From Methanobacteriota archaeon (GTDB lineage: Archaea; Thermoplasmatota; E2; DHVEG-1), in the NCBI GenBank assembly GCA_017885605.1, contig JAFNFT010000089.1, forward strand, positions 1-43,502: 43,502 bases of DNA, given 5' to 3'. Positions 8,694-16,296 of this stretch are shown here, one piece after another; within the stretch, counting starts at the first letter, position 1; the number at the start of each line of letters is the position of its first letter. The translations under genes and the position numbers were made by a program. The notes under the pieces were generated by a model. The model did no database searches and was not told the DNA's origin. It worked only from the letters and a program-made list of their open reading frames with translations.

Positions 8694-9989
8694 ATGAAAA
8701 AGACACTGTTGGTATTCCTTGTTGTTGCATTGCTGTTCGATTCATCCGCTTTCCTCGTATCAGCACAGGAAAAAAAGTCCGATGGAGCCGTTGCATTGTC
8801 TGATGAGGCAACCATCATCGAGATGATCAATCAAATCAACCAGTCACTTTTATATGAGTATCATTCTGGATTGCTGAAATTTGGGCCTCGATATACAGGG
8901 TCGATTAGCTGTAACCTTGCTGCAGAATATATCTACGATGAATTTGTTCAAATGGGGCTTGAGACCGAGTTTCATGAATGGCGGTATGGTGGTTTTCATA
9001 GTAAAAATGTCGTTGCGACCTTGTATGGAACTGATGTGGATAGTACGGCAGAATACATCCTCTGTGGCCATTATGACACGGTTGTCGATGCTCCTGGTGC
9101 AGATGATGACGGCTCTGGGACAGCAGCAGTGCTTGCGATTGCCTCGGTTCTGAGGAACTATCAGTTTAACCATACAATCCGGTTCATCACATTTTCTGGT
9201 GAGGAAGTTGGAACGTACGGGAGTTTTACCTATGCACGAGATGCATCCTATCGTGGCGATAACATCGTCGCAGTTTTAAACATGGACATGATTGGATATG
9301 CAAGCACGACAGAAGGTGGACGTGTCCTGCGGTTTTTCCCACCAAAGCGCTCTTCCTGGATTGCGAGTGATGCAACCATGATTGGTGAGAAATACAATGA
9401 CATTATTGATATGAAGGTTGTGACACTCCCAGGGTACCGTGGGGCTGATAATCAGGCGTTTGTTGATTACGGGTATGATGGGGTCTGGATCGCGCACCAA
9501 GACGGGTACGCTTGGGGTCATTCACCAAATGATACCGCTGATCATCTGAACTGGTCGTATTATGTGAAGGCAACAAAACTGATGCTTGCGATTACTGTTG
9601 AGTTTGCACAAAAACCACTAGATGTTCAGGTTGTTCTAAATCAACCGTACGAGGGATACACGTATTTCTTTAAAAACCCGATTTTTGAAAGTTCATTTGG
9701 GAAAAAATATTTTAGTGGGCTTCGGGGGTCCACATTTATCCTTGGGGGAAGGACTGTGGCGAGTGCCGAGGTTTTTTCCCATGAGCCGATTCAATATGTG
9801 GTCTTCTGTATCGATGGGTATTTCATGTTCTGGGATTCAGAACCACCGTATGAATGGACGATCCAGGGGTGGTTTATTCCTATCATAGGGAAGCATATCC
9901 TTGATGTCTATGCGTATACGACGACGGGGAAGGTAGCATCTGATCAAATGGATATTACGATTGTGGAACTTGCGACATCGTATAAATGA
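8694..9989 (+). CDS. Secreted M28 family zinc aminopeptidase, copy 1
   Basis: An exported di-zinc exopeptidase of 431 residues, counted from the ATG that best fits the promoter; an in-frame TTG nine nt upstream is less likely. The signal peptide covers about 1-24. The M28 core runs from about 40 to 310 with all metal and catalytic residues visible: H126 in CGHYD, bridging D138 in ADDDGSG, catalytic E170 and metal ligand E171 in FSGEE, D198 in NMDMIGY and H276 in GHSPND. The last 120 residues form a beta-rich domain. Such enzymes remove N-terminal residues from peptides, complementing the endopeptidases and the M14 carboxypeptidase upstream. A second M28 protein with the same layout lies at 12923-14248. 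Confidence 0.92.
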   Translation: MKKTLLVFLVVALLFDSSAFLVSAQEKKSDGAVALSDEATIIEMINQINQSLLYEYHSGLLKFGPRYTGSISCNLAAEYIYDEFVQMGLETEFHEWRYGGFHSKNVVATLYGTDVDSTAEYILCGHYDTVVDAPGADDDGSGTAAVLAIASVLRNYQFNHTIRFITFSGEEVGTYGSFTYARDASYRGDNIVAVLNMDMIGYASTTEGGRVLRFFPPKRSSWIASDATMIGEKYNDIIDMKVVTLPGYRGADNQAFVDYGYDGVWIAHQDGYAWGHSPNDTADHLNWSYYVKATKLMLAITVEFAQKPLDVQVVLNQPYEGYTYFFKNPIFESSFGKKYFSGLRGSTFILGGRTVASAEVFSHEPIQYVVFCIDGYFMFWDSEPPYEWTIQGWFIPIIGKHILDVYAYTTTGKVASDQMDITIVELATSYK

Positions 9990-10002
9990 TCGTCGAAGAG
10001 GA

Positions 10003-10014
10003 ATAGTTTTATAG
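10003..10014 (+). promoter_or_regulatory. TATA box of exported Pcp gene
   Basis: The box tagttttatagg lies about 25-30 nt before ATG 10037, so the transcript would be leaderless or nearly so. This supports that ATG as the start, which keeps the signal peptide. Confidence 0.45.
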
Positions 10015-10036
10015 GGAAAGAACATATAAAAATTGG

Positions 10037-10714
10037 ATGAGACTTCGACAGGGATTCATCGTTATTGGAATTTTCATCCTGGTGGTTCCTTTTGGGATCT
10101 ATAGTGCGACTGGTGCCACAGTCGTACTTGTTACTGGATTTGAACCTTTTGGGACGTATGCAACAAACCCGTCGCAGTTAATCGCTGAAACGCTGAATGG
10201 ATCTACCCTGAACGATGCAGAAATCATCGGAGTCGTCCTCCCTGTTAATTTTACATCATCCGTAGAAAGAGCCAGAGACGCAATTGAGCAATACCAACCG
10301 GATGTGGTGATAAGTCTTGGTCTGAACGCGAAATCCAAAGTCATTGAAGTAGAAAAAATCGGGGTTAATCTTAAACGATATACAACAGATGATGGAAGAT
10401 GGTCGTTTCCCCAGCGGATTGATAAAAACGGACCGTTTCTTCGCATCACCTCTCTGAGAGCAAATGACATTGTTCGAAAAATACGGAATGCCGATATTCC
10501 TGCGAAGCAGAGTTTTTTTGCTGGGTCGTATATCTGCAACGCATTGTTCTATGGACTGTTAGGATATGCAAATGAGCAGGACCTTAACACCTCAATAGGT
10601 TTTATTCATGTACCATTATTAGATTCGCAAGATCCTCAGGGGATGTCATTAGAAAGAATGGTGGATGCAGTGAAAATAGCAATACAGGTAAGTCTGGGAG
10701 CGAAAGTTGCTTAG
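10037..10714 (+). CDS. pcp: Exported pyroglutamyl-peptidase I (C15)
   Basis: A 225-residue cysteine peptidase that removes N-terminal pyroglutamate. The family core starts at VLVTGFEPFG (about residue 31) and ends near 215, the normal length for Pcp. The triad is present: E106 in the EKIGVN segment (family ERVAIN), C167 in AGSYICN and H191 in GFIHVP. What is odd is the N-terminus: residues 1-27 are a basic start followed by a strongly hydrophobic stretch and small residues, a good signal peptide or membrane anchor. Pcp is normally cytosolic. A TATA box at leaderless distance supports the start that includes this segment. In context, an exported Pcp would unblock pyroglutamate-capped peptides for the neighbouring M28 aminopeptidases. 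Confidence 0.9.
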   Translation: MRLRQGFIVIGIFILVVPFGIYSATGATVVLVTGFEPFGTYATNPSQLIAETLNGSTLNDAEIIGVVLPVNFTSSVERARDAIEQYQPDVVISLGLNAKSKVIEVEKIGVNLKRYTTDDGRWSFPQRIDKNGPFLRITSLRANDIVRKIRNADIPAKQSFFAGSYICNALFYGLLGYANEQDLNTSIGFIHVPLLDSQDPQGMSLERMVDAVKIAIQVSLGAKVA

Positions 10715-10737
10715 GTGAAGAGACCGTCGATGAATAA

Positions 10738-10748
10738 TCTTTATATAG
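10738..10748 (+). promoter_or_regulatory. TATA box of small membrane protein gene
   Basis: The box tctttatatag predicts a transcription start at about 10769, directly at ATG 10771. This favours that leaderless ATG over the GTG at 10756. Confidence 0.45.
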
Positions 10749-10770
10749 AAAGCACGTGCTGACAACATCG

Positions 10771-11037
10771 ATGAGAGAGATTACGAAAGCTCAAATTACC
10801 ATTGGCTTGTTAGCCTTTTTTGCTACGATATGGGACGTTCTTATCAACGGATCGTACCCAACTATGCTCTACACCATTGGTATTGCTGTACTTCAACTGG
10901 TGTTACTGCTAATCTTATCCTATGTGATCATCGCGTTGCTCGAATGGGTCAAAGTCTTTGATTTGAAAACCAATTCGATCCTTACCTTACTGGTGTTGGT
11001 TACTTTAAAACTGCTGACCATCATTAAAATTTCATAA
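10771..11037 (+). CDS. Small integral membrane protein, function unknown
   Basis: An 88-residue hydrophobic protein, counted from the ATG at leaderless distance from a TATA box; a GTG 15 nt upstream would add five residues. Three hydrophobic segments are visible at roughly residues 9-27, 32-58 and 66-85, with few charges between them. I do not recognise the family. It sits between the exported Pcp and a convergent PAS-domain regulator whose stop is 16 nt away. Its position at the end of the protease island might suggest an envelope role, but nothing in the sequence shows one. Confidence 0.6.
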   Translation: MREITKAQITIGLLAFFATIWDVLINGSYPTMLYTIGIAVLQLVLLLILSYVIIALLEWVKVFDLKTNSILTLLVLVTLKLLTIIKIS

Positions 11038-11053
11038 AAAAACGGAGAGTCGG

Positions 11054-11980
11054 CTAGACTTCTTTTCGTTTTCGTTCGGTGATATCCTTCATGATATGGA
11101 CAGAGCCGGTGATTTCTCCGCTGTCTGTGAAAATCGGTGATGCGGTGATCTCCAGATATCTGCCGAGATGCGGTTCATAGATTTCAACGGTTGCGGTTTT
11201 TTTTGTTTTTTGTACTTGTTGACAGGGGCAGGAAGAATGTGAATTGTTCAGGTTATGCAGGAGCTGATGACACTTTTTTCCGACACACTCTTCTGGTGTT
11301 CTGTGAAGGAATTCCGCAAACGAGCGATTCGCTCGAAGGATAAAGAAGTCGTTGTCCTGAATAAAAATCATGTCCGAAATGGAATTGAATGTTGTTTCCC
11401 ATTCGTGGATGCTGCGTTTCATTTTTTCTTCGTTTTGTTTCCGATCTGTGATGTCCTCAATCACGAGGGTGACTCCCGGTTCCCCGTCATCGAAGGTCGT
11501 GGGAATATGTTTGATCCAAAGGTAGAATAATTGTTTATTTTTGATATATTGTTTTTCGATGCTCTGTTCTGCTCCTTCGAGTGCTTTTTTCGCGTTTTGC
11601 GCGAGTTCAGGGATTTCAAAGAAAGACACAGCGAATGTTTGGATCGGCCTGCCAATGATTTCAGAGCGTTGGATTTCTATGAATTTTAAGAGGTTTTCAC
11701 TGACTTGAAAAAATTTTAATTCGCGGTTCAGTAGGACAATAAAGTCATGGGTGGAATTTAATAAGGCGGTCAGTGGTATTCTGGATGAGGGAAAAAAAAC
11801 TTTTGCGGGGCCGAAGGTAACCATTTCGACATGACCGGAGATGAGGAGGATATCGAGGTATTTTGCAACTGAGTTTCGGTTGATGTGGATTTCGTGGGCG
11901 ATATCGCTGACGGTCATTCCTTTGGGATTATTTTTTAGAATCGTTTTTATCTGTGCTAATTCTTCTTGATAACTCTCCAC
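11054..11980 (-). CDS. HTH regulator with two PAS domains
   Basis: A 308-residue cytoplasmic sensor-regulator. Residues about 1-60 form a winged helix-turn-helix (GMTVSDIAHEIHINRNSVAKY). Two PAS domains follow (about 70-185 and 190-305), each ending in the typical D-I-T-D/E-R-K motif. The second PAS holds a Cys-rich patch around HSSCPCQQV that could bind metal or sense redox state; this is inference. There is no kinase, receiver or membrane segment, so this is a one-component DNA-binding sensor. It is transcribed away from a regulatory gap that has a palindromic TATA box, and the stand-alone receiver at 12442 lies on the other side. It may control part of the protease island. Confidence 0.85.
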   Translation of the reverse strand: MESYQEELAQIKTILKNNPKGMTVSDIAHEIHINRNSVAKYLDILLISGHVEMVTFGPAKVFFPSSRIPLTALLNSTHDFIVLLNRELKFFQVSENLLKFIEIQRSEIIGRPIQTFAVSFFEIPELAQNAKKALEGAEQSIEKQYIKNKQLFYLWIKHIPTTFDDGEPGVTLVIEDITDRKQNEEKMKRSIHEWETTFNSISDMIFIQDNDFFILRANRSFAEFLHRTPEECVGKKCHQLLHNLNNSHSSCPCQQVQKTKKTATVEIYEPHLGRYLEITASPIFTDSGEITGSVHIMKDITERKRKEV

Positions 11981-12033
11981 GACTGATTATCCGTTCCTGT
12001 GTATTTATGCATTTCGTTATTGCCAATCAGTAA

Positions 12034-12092
12034 TGCCATGCAAAGAAAGAAAAGTATATATACTACATAGATGATGCTTTTATTGCCATGCA
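12034..12092. repeat. Pair of TGCCATGCA repeats flanking a palindromic TATA
   Basis: TGCCATGCA occurs at 12034-12042 and again at 12084-12092, exactly 50 bp apart in the same orientation. The two copies bracket the palindromic TATA element at 12053-12064. They could be binding sites of the neighbouring HTH-PAS regulator. Confidence 0.4.
12053..12064. promoter_or_regulatory. Palindromic, possibly bidirectional TATA box
   Basis: AGTATATATACT is a perfect 12-bp palindrome lying 73 bp upstream of the PAS regulator start (minus strand) and 65 bp upstream of a possible small gene on the plus strand. It could serve both directions. Confidence 0.45.
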
Positions 12093-12128
12093 GAAACGCC
12101 TGGCAAAGTGGTGAAGGGATAAAAAAAT

Positions 12129-12299
12129 ATGAATTCTCCTCTAAAAAAACTGCATCGCTACCAACCCATCAAAGCATCCGCCTGGGGGAGTAAAACACCT
12201 TCAAACAAAAAATCAGGTAGCAACGTTCCTCCTCATCTCTTCCCACATCCCATCCTTCTTCAAACACCCAATAAGAAAAAATCCTTCCTACATTCATGA
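12129..12299 (+). CDS. Possible small basic protein (56 residues)
   Basis: A 56-codon open frame starting ATG, preceded by a good Shine-Dalgarno candidate (ggtgaaggg, about nine nt upstream) and a TATA box at a suitable distance. The product would be basic and rich in Lys, Pro, Ser and His, with no hydrophobic segment and no motif I recognise. It lies in a 460-bp gap between two regulatory genes, and its stop overlaps a 10-bp palindrome. The frame may be fortuitous: the composition is unlike the neighbouring proteins, and I have no homology evidence. Confidence 0.25.
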   Translation: MNSPLKKLHRYQPIKASAWGSKTPSNKKSGSNVPPHLFPHPILLQTPNKKKSFLHS

Positions 12300-12352
12300 G
12301 GTACCTCGGCCGTTCAAAGCATCCCATCTCTCCTTTTCCCAGAGGTACCTCT
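12298..12352. repeat. Two GAGGTACCTC palindromes, 44 bp apart
   Basis: GAGGTACCTC is a perfect 10-bp palindrome at 12298-12307. It recurs at 12342-12351, where it extends to the 12-bp palindrome AGAGGTACCTCT at 12341-12352. Centre-to-centre distance is 44 bp, about four helical turns. The pair ends about 57 bp upstream of the TATA box of the response-regulator gene, a fitting place for an operator or activator site. Confidence 0.5.
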
Positions 12353-12408
12353 CCTCATCCCATCAAACCAGATGTATTTTTGTCGGTTTTGACATTTGTA
12401 CGACGTAA

Positions 12409-12419
12409 TTTTATATAGT
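12409..12419 (+). promoter_or_regulatory. TATA box of response regulator gene
   Basis: The box attttatatag lies about 25-30 nt before ATG 12442 and implies a very short or absent leader. Confidence 0.5.
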
Positions 12420-12441
12420 AAAATAAGGAAGATATACACAT

Positions 12442-12849
12442 ATGAACGAGGTACGATATTATCAAAAAAATATTATGATTGTCGACGACGACCCTGATAT
12501 CGTCCTGAGCCTTCAGGAACTTTTTGAAAGAGAAGGATTTCAGGTCACCACAGCGGAAAACGGAAGAAATTGTTTGGTTGAACTCGAAAAAGGTTTTCAG
12601 GGAATCATCATCCTAGACATAATGATGCCGATCATGGATGGCATCGAAACCATAAAGAAAATGACGGTCGATGGATTCACCGACGATAACACTATTATTG
12701 TACTGACCGCAAAACGCATCCAAGGAGAAGAGTTCAACGAAATCTACCCGTATATCGCCGATTATATCACCAAACCGTTTGATATCAGTACCCTGTTGAA
12801 TACTGTGAAAAAAATCGCGCAAAAACCACCGGTGAAAAGAAGATACTAA
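12442..12849 (+). CDS. Stand-alone response regulator receiver protein
   Basis: A 135-residue CheY-like receiver domain with no output domain. The acidic pocket is the DDD cluster after IMIV (about residues 14-16). The phosphoacceptor is D59 in ILDIMMP, the conserved Thr is in VLTAK, and the Lys is in DYITKPF. After the receiver fold only a short basic tail (PPVKRRY) remains. It presumably relays phosphate from an unlinked histidine kinase to a partner protein; none is encoded here. It lies between the PAS regulator and the second M28 gene, so a role in controlling the peptidase island is possible but unproven. Confidence 0.92.
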   Translation: MNEVRYYQKNIMIVDDDPDIVLSLQELFEREGFQVTTAENGRNCLVELEKGFQGIIILDIMMPIMDGIETIKKMTVDGFTDDNTIIVLTAKRIQGEEFNEIYPYIADYITKPFDISTLLNTVKKIAQKPPVKRRY

Positions 12850-12881
12850 AAACAACTTATTTTTTTATTTCTATTAGAAAA

Positions 12882-12892
12882 ACTATATAATA
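12882..12892 (+). promoter_or_regulatory. TATA box of second M28 gene
   Basis: The box actatataata lies about 35 nt before ATG 12923, giving a leader of about 10 nt. The pyrimidine-rich stretch just before it (about 12856-12875) may terminate the response-regulator transcript. Confidence 0.5.
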
Positions 12893-12922
12893 TTGATACG
12901 TCTTATAAGATAAATAGTAAAC

Positions 12923-14248
12923 ATGAAGAAAGAATCGGTTCATATCATCCAAACAGTATTCGTTCTCTTCATTATTTTTCTCCTAAGCTCCACAGCAGCC
13001 TCGAGTTCGTTTTCCCAAAAAAACACGACAAACTCATCACTGCTTGTAAAGCAAAAGGTACAGACAACGAGTAGTCAAAAAATCTCAGATATTCTCTCCT
13101 TGATTGATGAAAACCTCATTTTGAGATATCTTCAAAATATCGTTGGCTTTGGTCCTCGTAAGACAGGAACATACGGATGTGAAAAAGCCGCTCAGTACAT
13201 CCATCAACAATTCATAGAAAATGGTCTTATCGCACGGCGCCAAAACTGGACAGGACGGGGAAACGAGGTGATTCCCCGACGGTATACAAGCCAGAACATA
13301 GAAGGAACGATACCGGGAACAGATCCGACAGATACATCAATCATTATTTTTAATGCACATTACGATTCAGTCGCAAAAGGACCAGGGGCGAACGATGATG
13401 GTTCAGGGACCGTCGCCGTACTTGCAGCAGCCTACGCACTGAGCCATTTTGATTTTAAACGTACCGTTAAATTTGTCACTTTTTCAGGAGAAGAAGAAGG
13501 CTTACTCGGAAGCCAGGCCTGTACAAAAGAAGCGTATGCACGAAACGACAACATTCTTGTCGAAATCAATGCAGACATGGTCGGACATGATGAAGGAAGT
13601 AAAACGATGACCGTCACCGCAACAGAGGATGCTGGATGGGTCGCAGAGATCTTCCAAAGCATGAATGCGAATTATACGATTGGGCTGACCGTCAATCGCG
13701 GAACTATCAACCGAGCAGGTCACGGTCTTGGTGGGAGTGACTACTCAGCATTTATTCCGTATAGCTGGGAATCTGTCTGCTGCTGGGAAGGAGACCACGA
13801 TCCAAACTTCCATTCCGCACTGGACAATCTCAGCAACGTGAACCTCAGCTACCTGGTGAATACAACCCGTATGATCGCTGCAGCACTTGCCTATCTCGCG
13901 GATATGGACCAAACCCCTCCGCAAGTACGGATCACCTCACCACGCGTTGGATTTCTCTATAACGACGGGATGCAAAAACGCCCACTCAGTGAATTCAAAA
14001 CAACGGTCATCAACAATATCTGGATCTGGGCGGAAGTCGACAATGCAACAATCCCCATTCAACGAGCTGAGTTTTACTACGATGGGAAACTCGTCTATAC
14101 CGATACTGAGGCGCCGTTTAAATGGGAGTTCAACAAATTCTCTTTACGGAAGCACCAGATAACCGTCATGGTGTACGATCAATTAGGCAGAAACTCCTCA
14201 GATTGGAGGGAAATCCGTTTCATCAACATCTTTAAAAAAATCAGCTAA
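12923..14248 (+). CDS. Secreted M28 family zinc aminopeptidase, copy 2
   Basis: A 441-residue exported di-zinc exopeptidase, collinear with the M28 protein at 8694. The signal peptide covers about 1-28. Metal and catalytic residues are all visible: H146 in NAHYDS, D158 in ANDDGSG, E190/E191 in FSGEEEG, D218 in NADMVGH and H297 in NFHSALDN. A beta-rich C-terminal domain (about 330-441) of the cell-surface type follows, with a YYDGKLVYTD strand also recognisable in the C-terminal part of the paralogue. It has its own TATA box. Two exported M28 enzymes plus an exported Pcp suggest that stepwise N-terminal trimming of peptides happens outside the cytoplasm. Confidence 0.92.
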   Translation: MKKESVHIIQTVFVLFIIFLLSSTAASSSFSQKNTTNSSLLVKQKVQTTSSQKISDILSLIDENLILRYLQNIVGFGPRKTGTYGCEKAAQYIHQQFIENGLIARRQNWTGRGNEVIPRRYTSQNIEGTIPGTDPTDTSIIIFNAHYDSVAKGPGANDDGSGTVAVLAAAYALSHFDFKRTVKFVTFSGEEEGLLGSQACTKEAYARNDNILVEINADMVGHDEGSKTMTVTATEDAGWVAEIFQSMNANYTIGLTVNRGTINRAGHGLGGSDYSAFIPYSWESVCCWEGDHDPNFHSALDNLSNVNLSYLVNTTRMIAAALAYLADMDQTPPQVRITSPRVGFLYNDGMQKRPLSEFKTTVINNIWIWAEVDNATIPIQRAEFYYDGKLVYTDTEAPFKWEFNKFSLRKHQITVMVYDQLGRNSSDWREIRFINIFKKIS

Positions 14249-14324
14249 TGAAACCACTCAGTCTTTTCACCATCGTTCCATCCTATTCTTTTTTAACAGT
14301 GAAACAGATAACGGCACGTAAACC

Positions 14325-16286
14325 ATGGAACGAGGACTGGCATCATTTGACATCTACGTCATCGTCTCAGATCTACAAGACCTGAGAGGATGTTTCGTAG
14401 AAAAAATCTATCAACTCTCTCGCGACGAGATTCTTCTGAAAGTCCAGCAGAAAACAGGCAATCAAAAAGAATCACTGTTTATACGAAACGGAGAACTCTT
14501 CTGCCGCACCCAGAGATCGTTTGACGCCCCTGAGAAACCATCCTTGTTCGCGATGACGCTACGAAAATACCTGCTGAATGGAAAAATCAGTGAAATCACC
14601 CAACATGAATTCGATCGTATCATAAAGATAAAGATCGGGAGAAAAGAGGGAGATTATACTCTGGTATGCGAACTCTTCTCCAAGGGGAATATCATCCTTC
14701 TCAACCCTGAGGGAAGAATCATCCGACCGCTCATCAAACAGGAATGGGCGTCCCGCATGATTAAAAGCGGTGAGATCTACAAACCACCACCAGCTCAGAC
14801 GAACCCATTTGATATCTCTGAACAAGAATTCCAAGAACGCTTATCAAAGAGCTCGAAAGACCTTGTAAGAACCCTTGCGACCTCCATGAACCTCAGCGGA
14901 TTGTACGCAGAGGAGCTCTGCATGCGTGCTGGGGTTGATAAGGCCACAAAAACAAGAGAGATCGATACAGCAACCATGAAAAAATTATATGATGAACTAC
15001 AAAAACTTTTATCGATGTTTCAAGAAAAAAACATTCAACCCATGTTCGTCAAAAAAGAAGGAGCCCTCATCGACATCCTCCCATTTCCCTTTTTGAGTTA
15101 TACCTCTATCGACTATGAAGCAACCACAAGTTACTCCAAAGGTCTTGAACTGTTCATCCCAAGTAAAAAAACACAAAAACCTCTGGAAACACCACATAAA
15201 AAGATGATCGAAAAACTCAAGCGACAGCTCACACAACAACAAGAATTAATCGAGGGATTCAAAAAAAATATCGAGCAAAAGAAACGAGAAGCCAATCTCC
15301 TGTACCTCAATTTTCAACCCTGTGAAAAACTCCTCCAGGAAATCGCAGTCCTCCTCCGACAAAAAGAGAAAAACGATGCAATCAACAAGATTCGCCAGAA
15401 TCCCTTGGTAAAGCTGTTCGATCCGACAACGAACGAACTCTTTATCTTCCTTAATGACGAAGGAGGAAACAAAACTGAAATCAGTCTGGATTTTCGTAAA
15501 AGTGTTTCTGAAAACGCTGATCAGAAGTACGAAGAGAGTAAAAAAATCCAGGAGAAATTGAAAGGAGCACTGGAGGCGGTCGAACAGACAAAACATCAGC
15601 TTGCCACGAGAAAAGACGTTGACGTCGTCGAAAAGAAAAAAAAAGTGACTCATGAGAAACAATGGTGGTTTGAGCGATTCCGCTGGTTCATCTCAACAGA
15701 AGGAAACCTGGTGGTGGCTGGAAGAGACGCCTCAAGCAACGATACCGTCGTGAAGAAATACCTCTCAGAGGGAGATCGGTACGCCCATGCGGACATCCAT
15801 GGTGCCCCTAGCTGCGTCATTAAAAGCAAAGGGTTGAACGATGAGAAAATCCCTATTTCTGAAAAAACACTTGAAGAGGCATGTATGTTTGCCGCATCTT
15901 ATTCACGCGCATGGAACCAGTTCGGTGAAGCCTCAGCGTACTGGGTGCTGCCAGAACAGGTCAGCAAGACACCGGAGAGCGGAGAATTCGTCCCAAAAGG
16001 CGGATTTATCATCAGAGGAAAACGCAATTATTGTCGATCTAAACTAGAAGTCGCTGTCGGGCTTATTCCCCTAGAAAATCAAGAGAAACTTATGGGCGGT
16101 CCAATCACTGCTATTGCTGCACGGGCAGTGAAAGGATACGTTATCCTTACCCCGGGTACAACAAAGAAAAGCATGATTGCACAGAAGCTTGCAAAAGCAT
16201 TTCACGTCTCGACCGATACAATCGAAAAAGTTCTCCCACCAGGGGAGTGTACCATTGTAAAAACCATGGGATTTGAATTACGATAG
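14325..16286 (+). CDS. rqcH: RqcH/NEMF-type ribosome quality control protein
   Basis: A 653-residue NFACT-family protein that binds large ribosomal subunits carrying obstructed nascent chains and, in bacterial and eukaryotic homologues, recruits tRNA for C-terminal tailing. The domain order fits: NFACT-N (about 1-180), helix-hairpin-helix (about 190-235, with LYAEELCMRAGVDK), a long charged coiled coil (about 285-440) and NFACT-R (from about 447, WWFERFRWF, then GRDASSND at about 466). The two residues essential for tailing in Bacillus RqcH, Asp97 and Arg98, are present at exactly those positions (D97, R98). The pelota gene follows after 10 nt, so both act in ribosome rescue from one transcript. 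Confidence 0.94.
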   Translation: MERGLASFDIYVIVSDLQDLRGCFVEKIYQLSRDEILLKVQQKTGNQKESLFIRNGELFCRTQRSFDAPEKPSLFAMTLRKYLLNGKISEITQHEFDRIIKIKIGRKEGDYTLVCELFSKGNIILLNPEGRIIRPLIKQEWASRMIKSGEIYKPPPAQTNPFDISEQEFQERLSKSSKDLVRTLATSMNLSGLYAEELCMRAGVDKATKTREIDTATMKKLYDELQKLLSMFQEKNIQPMFVKKEGALIDILPFPFLSYTSIDYEATTSYSKGLELFIPSKKTQKPLETPHKKMIEKLKRQLTQQQELIEGFKKNIEQKKREANLLYLNFQPCEKLLQEIAVLLRQKEKNDAINKIRQNPLVKLFDPTTNELFIFLNDEGGNKTEISLDFRKSVSENADQKYEESKKIQEKLKGALEAVEQTKHQLATRKDVDVVEKKKKVTHEKQWWFERFRWFISTEGNLVVAGRDASSNDTVVKKYLSEGDRYAHADIHGAPSCVIKSKGLNDEKIPISEKTLEEACMFAASYSRAWNQFGEASAYWVLPEQVSKTPESGEFVPKGGFIIRGKRNYCRSKLEVAVGLIPLENQEKLMGGPITAIAARAVKGYVILTPGTTKKSMIAQKLAKAFHVSTDTIEKVLPPGECTIVKTMGFELR

Positions 16287-16296
16287 GTGAAAAGCT

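Noticed and set aside
10099-10539. 146-codon open frame on the minus strand
   Set aside because: Antisense to pcp, where catalytic residues and length are clear.
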